From an uncultured Bacteroidota bacterium (GTDB lineage Bacteria > Bacteroidota > Bacteroidia > Flavobacteriales > Flavobacteriaceae), in NCBI GenBank assembly GCA_902514625.1, contig CABXRK010000007.1:1-51970 (forward strand): a stretch of DNA of 51,970 nt, given 5' to 3'. Shown here in pieces: positions 9,444-19,974 of the stretch (its first letter is position 1; each line of letters begins with the position of its first letter). Under the pieces are notes generated by a model. The model was not told the DNA's origin and searched no databases. It saw only the letters and a program-made list of their open reading frames with translations. The position numbers and the translations under genes were made by a program.

Positions 9444-11489
9444 ATGTTAGTTAGAGTTTTTCAAATTGTAATATTTTTATTAGGATTTTTAAATATTTAT
9501 TCTCAGCAAATAATTAAAAATCAAATGGATAGCCTTCAAGTTGATGAGGTTAATAAATTAGATGAGATAATTTTATTGAAAAAGGAAAAATCAATAAGTA
9601 AGTCTTATATACAAAGTAAAAATATAATTAATGTATCCTCTGATGAATTGCTTAACGCAGCTTGTTGTAATATTTCTGAAAGTTTCGAAACAAACCCACA
9701 CGTAGATGTAAATTTCTCTGATGCATTAACTGGGAATAAAGAAATAAGTATGTTAGGACTTAATAGTCCATATATTTTATTTTCTGAAGAAAATTTACCC
9801 AACATAAGAGGAGGATCTCAGGCATTCGGTTTAACATTTATTCCTGGAACATGGATAGAAAGTATTCAAATAACAAAAGGAATGGGAAGTGTTGTTAATG
9901 GTTATCAAAGTATGGTTGGCCACATTAATGTTGAATTAAGAAAACCATTTAATGATTTACCATTGTTTGTTAATTTATTTTCTTCTTTGAACGGAAGAAA
10001 CGAATTAAACATTCAATTAAGAAAAAAAATAAGTGATAAAATTTATTCTAGTTTTTATATTCATGGCAATAATAGAAATTTAAGGATAGATAAAAACTCT
10101 GATAATTTTCTAGATTCTCCTTTGACAAGTCAGATTAACGTATTAAACCGATGGCAGTATATGAATAAAGAAAAAGGATGGGTTAGCTTTTTAAATATTC
10201 ATGCTTTAAAAGATAATAAAATATTGGGCAGTAAATTTTACAATCCCAAATCTATTAATAAATATAATAAAGAGTGGGGAAGTGAAATAACAACTTTTAG
10301 AGTTCAAAGCATCTTAAAAATCGGATATGTTTTTCCCAATACACCATATAAAAGTTTTGGTTTACAAGTTTTGAAAAGTATTCATGATCAAGAATCTTAT
10401 TTTGGTTTAAGAGATTATAATATGAATCATAACAGTAATTATATAAATCTAATTTATAATTCTATTATAACAAATACTATGAATAAATTAAAATTTGGTT
10501 TAAGTTTCTCAAATGATAATTACATAGAGGAGGTGGAAGTGTTTAATTTTAAAAGAAATGATAGATCTTATGGTGGATTTTTAGAATATAGTTATGATAA
10601 TCTTGATGATTTTTCTTTAATTTTTGGATTTAGATTTGATAGTCATAATAGACTTAAAAATTTTTTTACTCCTCGAATTCACTTAAGATATTCTCCATGG
10701 GAAAAATCAGTATTTAAATTTTCATTTGGTCAGGGAAGAAAAGCAGCTAATATTTTTTCTGAAAATCAGAGTTTGTTTAGTTCAAATAGAATTGTTCAAA
10801 TTCAAAAAAATGGAGGCCAAATTTATGGATTAAATCCTGAAATTGCTATAAATTATGGGAGTAGCTTTATGCAAAGATTTAATCTTTTTAAAAAGAGTTT
10901 TTCTTTATCTATAGATTATTATAACACTAAATTTATTGATCAGGTTGTAGTAGATTATGAAGATCCAGTAAGTGTTAATTTTTACAATTTGGTAGGTGAA
11001 AGTTTTTCAAGAAGTTTATTGTTTGAATTATCTGTTAATCCAATTAATAATTTTGAAATTAAATTGGCTTATAAGAATCAAAAAGTTAAAATTGCTTATA
11101 ATTCAGGAGAATTGCAGAAGCCATTAGTTCCTGAAAATCGATTATTTATGAATTTAGATTATGTAAAAAAGAAAAACAATTCTAATATTGATGATTTTAG
11201 ATTTAATTTAACTTTTCAAGGTATTGGAAAACAGAGAATTCCAAAAAATTATTATAATCCAAAGGGTATGTTTTCAAAAAAATATTTTTTAATTAATTTT
11301 CAAATTAGCAAAGTTTTTTCTGAAAATTTTGAATTATATTCGGGTATAGAAAATGTTGGAAATTATAAACAAATTAAACCAATAATAGCTTACGATGATC
11401 CTTTTGGTCCAAATTTTGATTCTACATTAGTTTATGCGCCAGTAATTGGTAGAATGACTTATTTAGGACTTAGATTTAATTTTAAATAA
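9444..11489 (+). CDS. TonB-dependent outer-membrane receptor, probably for a metal complex
   Basis: This outer-membrane barrel of about 681 residues has a signal peptide (MLVRVFQIVIFLLGF... ending near YSQQ). The plug domain follows directly, without the carboxypeptidase-like N-terminal domain of SusC proteins. The plug holds the unusual AACCNISESFETNPHVDV stretch with a Cys-Cys pair, then EISMLGLNSPYILF and GMGSVVNGYQSMVGHINVE. The barrel ends in the aromatic strand GRMTYLGLRFNFK. The frame is open from a TTG at 9426, but ATG 9444 gives the cleaner signal peptide. The next gene, 3 bases downstream, encodes a CxxC heavy-metal-associated protein. From that pairing I infer copper or a similar metal as cargo; the sequence does not prove it. 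Confidence 0.88.
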   Translation: MLVRVFQIVIFLLGFLNIYSQQIIKNQMDSLQVDEVNKLDEIILLKKEKSISKSYIQSKNIINVSSDELLNAACCNISESFETNPHVDVNFSDALTGNKEISMLGLNSPYILFSEENLPNIRGGSQAFGLTFIPGTWIESIQITKGMGSVVNGYQSMVGHINVELRKPFNDLPLFVNLFSSLNGRNELNIQLRKKISDKIYSSFYIHGNNRNLRIDKNSDNFLDSPLTSQINVLNRWQYMNKEKGWVSFLNIHALKDNKILGSKFYNPKSINKYNKEWGSEITTFRVQSILKIGYVFPNTPYKSFGLQVLKSIHDQESYFGLRDYNMNHNSNYINLIYNSIITNTMNKLKFGLSFSNDNYIEEVEVFNFKRNDRSYGGFLEYSYDNLDDFSLIFGFRFDSHNRLKNFFTPRIHLRYSPWEKSVFKFSFGQGRKAANIFSENQSLFSSNRIVQIQKNGGQIYGLNPEIAINYGSSFMQRFNLFKKSFSLSIDYYNTKFIDQVVVDYEDPVSVNFYNLVGESFSRSLLFELSVNPINNFEIKLAYKNQKVKIAYNSGELQKPLVPENRLFMNLDYVKKKNNSNIDDFRFNLTFQGIGKQRIPKNYYNPKGMFSKKYFLINFQISKVFSENFELYSGIENVGNYKQIKPIIAYDDPFGPNFDSTLVYAPVIGRMTYLGLRFNFK

Positions 11490-11492
11490 AAA

Positions 11493-11825
11493 ATGAGATT
11501 AATATTTCTTATTAGTACATTTTTTTTGAGCACTTTTTTAAGTGCTCAAAAAAAAGAAATTGTAAACTCCTCTTTTGATGTCAAAGGTGTTTGTATAATG
11601 TGTAAAAAAAGGATTGAAAAAAAAACATTTCGATTAAAGGGAATAAAACACGCGTCTTGGGATATAAGTTCTAATAATTTTGTTGTAATATATGATTCTA
11701 ATAGAATTTCTTTAGAAAATATTCATAAAGCAATTGCTTTATCTGGTCATGATACATCAAAAGAGAAGGCTTTAGATGATACTTATAATAAATTACCGGA
11801 TTGTTGTTTATATAAAAGAGAATAA
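11493..11825 (+). CDS. Exported heavy-metal-associated (HMA) domain protein
   Basis: This protein of 110 residues has a Sec signal peptide (MRLIFLISTFFLSTFLSAQ) and one ferredoxin-like HMA domain. The metal site is C-I-M-C in FDVKGVCIMCKKRIEK, the CxxC of copper chaperones and P-type ATPase N-domains. A second cysteine pair lies near the C terminus (LPDCCLYKRE), with a histidine in LSGHDT between the two pairs, so it may bind metal at more than one place. It starts 3 bases after the TonB receptor gene and almost certainly shares its mRNA. I infer periplasmic metal handling for that receptor. The codons of the signal peptide form a perfect 16-bp hairpin (separate entry). Confidence 0.88.
   Translation: MRLIFLISTFFLSTFLSAQKKEIVNSSFDVKGVCIMCKKRIEKKTFRLKGIKHASWDISSNNFVVIYDSNRISLENIHKAIALSGHDTSKEKALDDTYNKLPDCCLYKRE
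11520..11555. repeat. Perfect 16-bp inverted repeat inside the HMA protein gene
   Basis: Bases 11520-11535 (eight T, then GAGCACTT) are exactly complementary to 11540-11555 (AAGTGCTC, then eight A), with a four-T loop. The element starts 27 bases after the ATG, in the signal-peptide codons (FFLSTFLSAQKK). In mRNA it would be a stable stem near the translation start. It lacks a U-tract after the stem, so it is not a simple terminator. Confidence 0.85.
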
Positions 11826-11830
11826 AAAAA

Positions 11831-11854
11831 AGCTATCTAATTGATTTAGATAGC
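11831..11854. terminator. Bidirectional terminator between the HMA gene and groEL
   Basis: A perfect 10-bp stem (AGCTATCTAA / TTAGATAGCT, loop TTGA) is flanked by seven A on the left and nine T on the right. It sits between two convergent genes and can terminate both. Confidence 0.9.
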
Positions 11855-11861
11855 TTTTTTT

Positions 11862-13517
<1,656 letters not shown>

Positions 13518-13523
13518 TTATAG

Positions 13524-13802
13524 TTAAATTTTTGCTAGTATGTCATTTTCTTTCATCATTAGAAAGTCTTCACTTTCATGTTGAAGTTCAGTGCCGGAAT
13601 ATTTTCCGTAAAGCACATTGTCTCCGACTTTAAGTGTTACAGGATTTTCTTTTGTTCCAGGTCCAACTGCAACAACAATTCCTTTTTGTGGTTTTTCTTT
13701 AGCAGAGTCAGGAATTATAATTCCTGATGATGTTTTTGTCTCTGCAGCAGCAGGCCTTATTAGAACTCTATCTGCTAACGGTTGAATTTTAATTTTACTC
13801 AT
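13524..13802 (-). CDS. groS: Co-chaperonin GroES (Hsp10)
   Basis: This GroEL lid subunit of 92 residues has the [34 protein letters not shown] mobile-loop region and the closing [10 protein letters not shown] and ILAKI segments. It is directly upstream of groEL on the same strand. The 123 bases before it separate it from secG. I found no CIRCE repeat and no TAnnTTTG box there. Confidence 0.98.
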   Translation of the reverse strand: MSKIKIQPLADRVLIRPAAAETKTSSGIIIPDSAKEKPQKGIVVAVGPGTKENPVTLKVGDNVLYGKYSGTELQHESEDFLMMKENDILAKI

Positions 13803-13835
13803 TACTTTTTTAAAATTTAATATTATTGTTTTATT

Positions 13836-13853
13836 TCATAAACTATGCCAAGC
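13836..13853 (-). promoter_or_regulatory. Weak sigma-54-like element upstream of groES
   Basis: On the minus strand, TTGGCATA, four bases and ATGAA resemble the -24/-12 promoter YTGGCACG-N4-TTGCW, with two mismatches in each box. It lies about 35 bases before the groES start, the right distance. The GC of the -12 box is lost, so this is only a candidate. Confidence 0.2.
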
Positions 13854-13925
13854 ATATTTTTTGTTAAAAAAAATTGATAATACAAAGTGATTCCTGACAA
13901 GGTGACATTATTAGAGTGTTTAAAT

Positions 13926-14294
13926 TTAGTTATCTATATTTTCAACAGGAGCCGGATCAGGCATTTCAGGAATTTCATCTGGTAATACTTCTGGAAGTGA
14001 TTGTTCAATAGGTTGATCAATATCATCAAGTAATTTTGATTCCTGAACTGAATTTGCATTATTGCTTGTTATTGCAAAATTCGATAGCAAAATAAGGATC
14101 AAAAGTAATGATCCAAGAATCCAAGTACTTTTATCTAAGAAATCAGTTGTTTTTTGAACACCTCCCATTTGTTGAGCACCACCGCCGAAAGAAGAAGAGA
14201 GGCCTCCACCTTTAGGGTTCTGAACCATTATTACAATTATTAATAATAAACATACTATTAAAATTAAGGCAATAAAAATAGAGAAAGTACTCAT
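13926..14294 (-). CDS. secG: Preprotein translocase subunit SecG
   Basis: This small inner-membrane protein has two membrane helices (about 4-24 and 55-75) separated by the conserved loop IVIMVQNPKGGGLSSSFGGGAQQMGG. Bacteroidota SecG proteins carry an acidic, proline-rich C-terminal tail as seen here (LLDDIDQPIEQSLPEVLPDEIPEM...). It stimulates SecYEG-dependent export. It is the last gene of miaB / sigma-54 activator / lptE / repeat protein / secG and overlaps the preceding gene by one base. Confidence 0.95.
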   Translation of the reverse strand: MSTFSIFIALILIVCLLLIIVIMVQNPKGGGLSSSFGGGAQQMGGVQKTTDFLDKSTWILGSLLLILILLSNFAITSNNANSVQESKLLDDIDQPIEQSLPEVLPDEIPEMPDPAPVENIDN

Positions 14295-14914
14295 TATGAA
14301 AACTTGATTAATTTTTTAATTTTTTTAATCTGGATTGCAAATAAACTCTTTTTTTCTGGATAATTCAAACTTAATATTTTGAATGCTCTAATAGCACTGT
14401 CATATTTTTTTTGTTTTAAGTACATTTTAGCTAATGTTTCAGTCATAAATTCTTCTTTATTGAAATTAGCATCAATTAATTCAGATTCAATATTTAGATG
14501 ATCTTTAATTTTAGGCATTTTAGGATTTTTATTAATAAAAGAATCAATAATTTCAGAATTATTAGATAATTCAATTTTAGATGTATTTGATTCTGTTTTT
14601 GTATTAGTTAAATTAATCCATTCAAAAAAACTTTTTTCTATTTCGTTATTATCATTATTTACATGTATTGTCTTTTTATCTTTTATTTCATAAAGCCAAT
14701 TATATAATTGTTCTCTATCTAAAGTTAAAATTGAAGTTTTTCTTAAAATATAATCGAAGTTGTATTTTTTTTGATCTTTTAATGATTTTAGATAATAGGC
14801 ATAAATGTTTTGACAATAAGGATATTTATGAGAAAGTTTTTCAAGATTTTCAAGATTTTCTTGATTTAAAGAGTTGAAGTTTTCAATTAATTTTGAATAT
14901 TGAGAAGCGTTCAT
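14294..14914 (-). CDS. TPR-like hypothetical protein between lptE and secG
   Basis: This soluble, helical protein of about 206 residues has no signal peptide. The N-terminal part (LSHKYPYCQNIYAYYLKSLK) and the C-terminal part (MYLKQKKYDSAIRAFKILSLNYPEKKSLFAIQIKKI) each resemble a tetratricopeptide hairpin, with a polar linker between. The frame opens at 14926 with M-V-K-I, but the second ATG (MNASQYSKL, 14914) removes the overlap with lptE and fits homologues I recall from Flavobacteria. Its function is unknown. Conserved linkage to lptE and secG suggests an envelope role, which is inference. Confidence 0.8.
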   Translation of the reverse strand: MNASQYSKLIENFNSLNQENLENLEKLSHKYPYCQNIYAYYLKSLKDQKKYNFDYILRKTSILTLDREQLYNWLYEIKDKKTIHVNNDNNEIEKSFFEWINLTNTKTESNTSKIELSNNSEIIDSFINKNPKMPKIKDHLNIESELIDANFNKEEFMTETLAKMYLKQKKYDSAIRAFKILSLNYPEKKSLFAIQIKKIKKLIKFS

Positions 14915-14919
14915 AATTT

Positions 14920-15441
14920 TTACCATTTAGCTAAAGACGCATTAAAAATGTCTTGTGTTATTCTGTCTAATAAGACTTTATGAGCATCTGATTTAACATC
15001 AAAGACCTGAAGATCAGCTGGGAAATCATAAAAAAAAGAGAAACTTTGATTAAAACTATCTTCATCATTTTTGGTGTTAGTGTAATTTACGGAAACACCC
15101 ATAGTTAGCCTATTTTGAGAAGCTGTATTTTCTGCAGTTGCTGACATTGGAGATACCCTGTAGGTAGTAATTTGTCCACTATAAATTAGATCTCCATCAT
15201 TTTTTACGAGTGATAAATTTGTTTGATTTAAAATTAAATCTTGGAGAGCTAGTGTAAAATCTCTATCTAATCCAGGTTCTACAGTAGATCCAGGTTTATT
15301 GCCAGCCACATTTTCAAAATAATCTACCTGAAAAGTTTTGGTTCCAACTGGAATAGCCGCTCCAGTAAATGAATAAATTCCACAACCTATAAATAGAAGT
15401 GAATTAATGAAAATTATTAGATGAAAAATATTATTTTTCAT
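14920..15441 (-). CDS. lptE: LPS-assembly lipoprotein LptE
   Basis: The signal peptide ends in a lipobox (LLFIGC, Cys20), followed by GIYSFTGAAIPVGTKTFQVDYFENVAG, a beginning seen in Bacteroidota LptE. LptE sits as a plug inside LptD in the outer membrane and assists LPS insertion. The protein is 173 residues, the usual size. It starts inside the last codons of the sigma-54 activator gene (11-base overlap), so the two are translationally coupled. No lptD is in view. Confidence 0.9.
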   Translation of the reverse strand: MKNNIFHLIIFINSLLFIGCGIYSFTGAAIPVGTKTFQVDYFENVAGNKPGSTVEPGLDRDFTLALQDLILNQTNLSLVKNDGDLIYSGQITTYRVSPMSATAENTASQNRLTMGVSVNYTNTKNDEDSFNQSFSFFYDFPADLQVFDVKSDAHKVLLDRITQDIFNASLAKW

Positions 15442-16711
15442 TATCTAAATTTAGGTTAAATTGTTTGATTTTTCTGTACAAAGTTCTTTCAGATATACCA
15501 AGTTCTTCAGCGGCAATTTTTCGTTTACCTTTACTTCTTTCAAGAGCAGACTTTATCATTTCAAGTTCTTTCTCTAATAAAGATAATGGTTCCTCTTCAA
15601 TAATTGAATCAGCATAATCATATTCGTCCATTTTCTTTTTTGAATCTCTTTCATTTTTATTAGATTCATTTTTAATAGGAACAGTTAATAAATTATCAAT
15701 TTCTTTTGGACTGGTTTTTTTATTATATATTTTATTAATTAAATTTTGATTTTTTTTCTGAATTATTTCAGAGGATTCCTCATTTAAAATTTCTAAAGTG
15801 AGTTTTTTCAAATCAGTAATATCACTTTTCATATCAAATAAAACCTTATATAGAATCTCTCTTTCTGAAGAAAAGTCTCCTTTTTTATTTTTATTTGGTT
15901 CGTCAATTAATGCTGGGAAATGAGATCCGATATCAGGGAGGTATGATTTTAAAATTTTATCATCTAATTTTCGCTCTGGTTCTAGAACTGAAATTTGTTC
16001 GGCAATATTTCTTAGTTGTCTAATATTTCCATTCCAATTGTATTGTAAAAGAGCTAATTGAGCACTAGCATCTAAAATAACGGGAGGCATTCTGTATTTT
16101 TGAGCAAAATCTGAAGCGAATTTTCGAAATAATAAAGGAATGTCATCTTTTCTATCTCTAAGAGGTGGCAAGAAAATTTCAACTGTACTTAATCTATAAT
16201 AAAGATCCTCTCTAAATTTACCTTTCTCAATCGCAGTACTCATTTTCATGTTTGTAGCTGCAACTATCCTAACATCTGTTTTTTGAACTTTCGAAGATCC
16301 AACTTTTAAAAATTCACCATTTTCAAGTGTTCTTAATAATCTCACTTGAGTTGGCAGTGGGAGTTCACCAACCTCATCTAAGAAAATTGTGCCACCATCT
16401 GCCACTTCAAAATAACCACTTCTAGTTGAAGTAGCACCTGTAAAAGCTCCTTTTTCATGACCAAATAATTCACTATCAATTGTTCCCTCAGGAATAGCTC
16501 CACAATTAACAGCGATATATTTTGAATGTTTACGATTTGAATATTGATGAATAATTTTAGGAATATTTTCTTTTCCTACTCCACTTTCTCCTGTTACTAG
16601 TACTGAAATATTAGTAGATGCAACTCTAATAGCTTTTTCAAGAGCGAGATTTAATCCTTTGTCAATTCCTATAATTCCGAATCTTTGCTTAATTGATTGA
16701 ATGTTATCCAT
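15431..16711 (-). CDS. Sigma-54 interacting AAA+ transcriptional activator
   Basis: This bacterial enhancer-binding protein of 426 residues has no receiver or other N-terminal sensor domain; the AAA+ domain starts almost at once. The Walker A motif is GESGVGKE (41-48), the sigma-54 contact loop GAFTGA is at 88-93, and Walker B is GTIFLDEVGE near 113. A Fis-type helix-turn-helix (KRKIAAEELGISERTLYRKI) closes the protein at about 400-420. Between them lies a polar linker rich in Lys and Glu. Without a sensor domain, control must come from expression level, a partner, or the linker. Its targets are unknown. It lies 8 bases after miaB and overlaps lptE. Confidence 0.93.
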   Translation of the reverse strand: MDNIQSIKQRFGIIGIDKGLNLALEKAIRVASTNISVLVTGESGVGKENIPKIIHQYSNRKHSKYIAVNCGAIPEGTIDSELFGHEKGAFTGATSTRSGYFEVADGGTIFLDEVGELPLPTQVRLLRTLENGEFLKVGSSKVQKTDVRIVAATNMKMSTAIEKGKFREDLYYRLSTVEIFLPPLRDRKDDIPLLFRKFASDFAQKYRMPPVILDASAQLALLQYNWNGNIRQLRNIAEQISVLEPERKLDDKILKSYLPDIGSHFPALIDEPNKNKKGDFSSEREILYKVLFDMKSDITDLKKLTLEILNEESSEIIQKKNQNLINKIYNKKTSPKEIDNLLTVPIKNESNKNERDSKKKMDEYDYADSIIEEEPLSLLEKELEMIKSALERSKGKRKIAAEELGISERTLYRKIKQFNLNLDNEK

Positions 16712-16719
16712 ATTTTTAT

Positions 16720-18186
16720 TTAAATTGAATTAGAAATGTTTATACCATTTCCGATAAGTGTCGCACTTGTACAATTAGTGATTTCCACATCAATAAATTG
16801 ACCCTTTTTAAAATTTTTTTTCGGAAAGACAACTACAGTGTTTTGAGAAGTTCTTCCACTCCAAAAATTATTTGATTTTTTTGATGATTTTTCAATTAAA
16901 ACACATACTGTTTTACCAATATATTTTTTTGTTCTAAAAAAACTGTGCTCTAACTGTTTATTAATAATTTCTTGTAATCTTTCTTTTTTTATATTTTCTG
17001 GGACGTCATCTTTCATCTTTCTTTCTGCAAGTGTGCCTGGTCTTTCTGAATAGGAAAACATAAATCCATAATCAAATTTAACATAATCCATTAAAGAAAG
17101 AGTTTGATTATGATCGGTTTGATTTTCAGTTGGAAATCCAGATATTATATCTTGTGAAATTCCACAATCAGGAATTATTTCACGAATTTTGTCTATAAGA
17201 TCAAGATATTCATCTCTTGAATGCATTCTATTCATTTTTTTTAAAATTTTATCACTTCCTGATTGAAATGGAAGATGAATTGAATTACATACATTGGGAT
17301 GTTTTGCCATTGTATTTATAACATCCAAAGTCATATCTTGAGGGTTTGAAGTTGAAAACCTTATTCTGATCTTTGGAAATGAAATAGCCACTATTTCTAG
17401 TAAATTTGAAAAATTTATAGCTGTTTTTTTGTTAAGAGGGGGTGCAGTTTTAAAATCTTTTTTTAAACCTCCTCCAAACCATAGATAACTATCAACATTT
17501 TGGCCAAGAAGGGTTATTTCTTTATATCCATTTTTATAAAGTTTTTGAATTTCATTTAAAATACTTTTAGGGTCTCTACTTCTTTCTCTACCTCTTGTGA
17601 ATGGGACTACACAAAAACTGCACATGTTATCACATCCTCTTGTTATTGAAACTAAAGCAGTAACTCCATTCGAATCAATTCTGATAGGGGATATGTCTCC
17701 ATAAGTTTCATCTTTTGAAAGAATAACATTTATTGCATCTCTTCCTTTATTTATTTCTTTTAGAAGGTTTGGAATGTCTTTGTAAGAATCTGGTCCGACG
17801 ACCATGTCTACTATTTTTTCTTCTTCTAAAAGTTTGTCTTTTAATCTTTCAGCCATACACCCTAAAACACCTACTTTAATTTTTGAGTTAATTTTTTTAA
17901 TCGAATTAAATTTTTCAAGACGTTTACGAATTGTTTGTTCAGCTTTATCTCTTATAGAGCATGTATTTATAAGAATTAAATTTGCATTATCAGGAGAGTT
18001 CACTGTCTTATATCCTTGACTAGAAAGTATTGAAGCTATGATTTCACTATCAGAAAAGTTCATTTGACATCCGTAACTTTCAATATATACAAGCTTATTT
18101 GAATTAAAATGAGATTTTTTCAATACTGTGTTACTTCCATTATGCAGGTATGGATTCTTTAAAAGAGATTCATCTGATTTATTCAA
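16720..18186 (-). CDS. miaB: tRNA-2-methylthio-N6-dimethylallyladenosine synthase MiaB
   Basis: This radical SAM methylthiotransferase modifies A37 of tRNAs reading UNN codons. In order it has the N-terminal MTTase domain (YIESYGCQMNFSDSE, INTCSIRDKA, GVLGCMAERL, which hold the three cysteines of the auxiliary Fe-S cluster), the radical SAM motif CDNMCSFC (CxxxCxxC) followed by VVPFTRGRERSRD, and a C-terminal TRAM domain. The length, 488, is normal. The ATG at 18186 follows a consensus promoter, so miaB probably leads the operon down to secG. Confidence 0.97.
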   Translation of the reverse strand: MNKSDESLLKNPYLHNGSNTVLKKSHFNSNKLVYIESYGCQMNFSDSEIIASILSSQGYKTVNSPDNANLILINTCSIRDKAEQTIRKRLEKFNSIKKINSKIKVGVLGCMAERLKDKLLEEEKIVDMVVGPDSYKDIPNLLKEINKGRDAINVILSKDETYGDISPIRIDSNGVTALVSITRGCDNMCSFCVVPFTRGRERSRDPKSILNEIQKLYKNGYKEITLLGQNVDSYLWFGGGLKKDFKTAPPLNKKTAINFSNLLEIVAISFPKIRIRFSTSNPQDMTLDVINTMAKHPNVCNSIHLPFQSGSDKILKKMNRMHSRDEYLDLIDKIREIIPDCGISQDIISGFPTENQTDHNQTLSLMDYVKFDYGFMFSYSERPGTLAERKMKDDVPENIKKERLQEIINKQLEHSFFRTKKYIGKTVCVLIEKSSKKSNNFWSGRTSQNTVVVFPKKNFKKGQFIDVEITNCTSATLIGNGINISNSI

Positions 18187-18204
18187 AATTTTAATTTTAA
18201 ATTA

Positions 18205-18236
18205 CAAATATACAAACTATAGAAAATACAGACAAA
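18205..18236 (-). promoter_or_regulatory. Predicted promoter of the miaB-secG operon
   Basis: On the minus strand TTTG (18236-18233), a 20-base spacer and TATATTTG (18212-18205) match both Bacteroidota promoter elements. It lies about 20 bases before the miaB ATG. Confidence 0.6.
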
Positions 18237-18271
18237 ATGTCATGTACTTAAATTTTAATTATTTATAATAA

Positions 18272-19966
18272 CTAAAGATTATTTTTCTTTAATTCATTTA
18301 TAGCATAATTAGCTGCCCGAGCAGTTATAGCCATAAAAGTTAATGAAGGGTTTTGAGTAGAAGTTGAGGTCATACAGGCACCATCAGTAACAAATACATT
18401 TTTACAGGAATGTAATTGATTCCATTTATTTAATAAAGAAGATTTTGGATCATTTCCCATTCGAACTCCTCCCATTTCATGAATATCATTTCCGGGTTTT
18501 CTTTTAGAATTATCTCGGGTTTTAATATTTTTAAATCCAGCTTTAGTAAACATTTCACTAAATTGATCTAAATAATCTTCAACCATTTTATCGTCATTAT
18601 TATCGTAATCTACATTAATTATTAATTGAGGAATACCCCATTGATCAATTTTTTCATTATCTAAAGAAACATAATTACTTTTTTTAGGAATAGTTTCTCC
18701 CATCATATGAGAATTAACGCTCCAAAGGCCATTTTCTTTAGTATTTAAAACATTAGTCATAAGTTCATCACCAAACCCATCAGTGTTAAGAGCTCTCATT
18801 CTTCCTGCTCCAAATCCAGCTGCATAGCCTCTTAAAAAATCAGTTTCTTGTTTATAAACATTTCTAAATCTGGGAATGTAAGATGGAGTTGGTTTAGCTC
18901 CTTCAGTAGTAAAATTTTTGTGGCCTTCATGAATTGCACTTATAGTGGCTCTATAATTGTGAAAAGCAATATACTTTCCTAGAAGTCCATTGTCATTACC
19001 TAATCCATCAGGGAATCTTTTTGACTTAGAGTTTAAAAGAATTAAATTAGAATTTAAAGCAGCAGCATTTAAAAAAATCACTTTAGAATAGTATTCAGTA
19101 GTTTTTTTAGATATTGAATCAATTACTCTAACTCCAATAGCTTTATTTTTTTTCTCATCAAATATAATTGAATGAACAACTGAGTGAGGTTTTAAATTTA
19201 AATTACCAGTTTTATTTGCCCAAGGAATTAAGGTTGAATTAGCGCTAAAATAGCCTCCTAACGGGCATCCTCTTTCACATATTCTTCTGCTAGCGCATAA
19301 TACTCTGCCTTGTTTTGCAAAAATTGGTTTATTTTCAGTTATATGAGCACAACGAGAATAAATAACATGTCTATCGGGATAATTTTTTTTAACAGAACTT
19401 TTGAAATGATCTTCGACAACATTTGATTCCCAGGGTTTTAAAAATTCTCCATCGGGTAGAGTATCTAAGCCATCTAAATTACCACTTACTCCAACAAACT
19501 TTTCAACATAAGAGTACCATTTTTCAAGATCTTTGTAACGTATCGGCCAATCTACTGCAAATCCATCTCTTTTAGGTCCTTCGAAATCAAAATCACTCCA
19601 TCTTTGGACTTGACGAGCCCACATAATTGATTTTCCACCAACTTGGTATCCTCTGATCCAATCAAATGGTTTTTTTTGAATATAAGGTTGCTCAGCATCT
19701 TTAGAGAAAAAATGTTTAGTTCCTTCGTAAAATGCATAGCAACTACTAGCTATTGGGTTTTCTTTTTTATCAATATAAGTAAGTCTTCCTCTATGATTAA
19801 ATTCCCAAGGCTTAGTATTTGCAGTTGGATAATCAGTTAAGTGCTTTACATTTCTTCCTCTTTCAAGAAGTAGCGTTTTAAACCCTTGTTCGCAAAACTC
19901 TTTTGCAGCCCATCCACCTGTCATTCCACTTCCAATAACTATTGCGTCAAAATTATTCTTATTCAT
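18272..19966 (-). CDS. GMC-family FAD-dependent oxidoreductase, large subunit
   Basis: This flavoprotein dehydrogenase of 564 residues is of the gluconate/2-keto-gluconate and choline-glucose oxidase type. The FAD-binding Rossmann motif is VIGSGMTGGWAAKE (about 10-23) with the distal glutamate in LLLERG. The C-terminal catalytic region has HEMGGVRMGND and VTDGACMTSTSTQNPSLTFMAI, holding the His and Asn of the GMC active site. A cysteine cluster (CASRRICERGCPLGG) suggests a bound cofactor or disulfide. It has no signal peptide. The partner small subunit, 9 bases upstream, carries one, so the pair may be exported folded together. The substrate, a polyol or sugar acid, is not determined. Confidence 0.9.
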   Translation of the reverse strand: MNKNNFDAIVIGSGMTGGWAAKEFCEQGFKTLLLERGRNVKHLTDYPTANTKPWEFNHRGRLTYIDKKENPIASSCYAFYEGTKHFFSKDAEQPYIQKKPFDWIRGYQVGGKSIMWARQVQRWSDFDFEGPKRDGFAVDWPIRYKDLEKWYSYVEKFVGVSGNLDGLDTLPDGEFLKPWESNVVEDHFKSSVKKNYPDRHVIYSRCAHITENKPIFAKQGRVLCASRRICERGCPLGGYFSANSTLIPWANKTGNLNLKPHSVVHSIIFDEKKNKAIGVRVIDSISKKTTEYYSKVIFLNAAALNSNLILLNSKSKRFPDGLGNDNGLLGKYIAFHNYRATISAIHEGHKNFTTEGAKPTPSYIPRFRNVYKQETDFLRGYAAGFGAGRMRALNTDGFGDELMTNVLNTKENGLWSVNSHMMGETIPKKSNYVSLDNEKIDQWGIPQLIINVDYDNNDDKMVEDYLDQFSEMFTKAGFKNIKTRDNSKRKPGNDIHEMGGVRMGNDPKSSLLNKWNQLHSCKNVFVTDGACMTSTSTQNPSLTFMAITARAANYAINELKKNNL

Positions 19967-19974
19967 AATATGTT

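Noticed and set aside
13803-13925. Possible CIRCE element before groES
   Set aside because: Only one half-like stretch (GAGTGTTTA near 13913) is present and no partner TTAGCACTC lies nine bases away.
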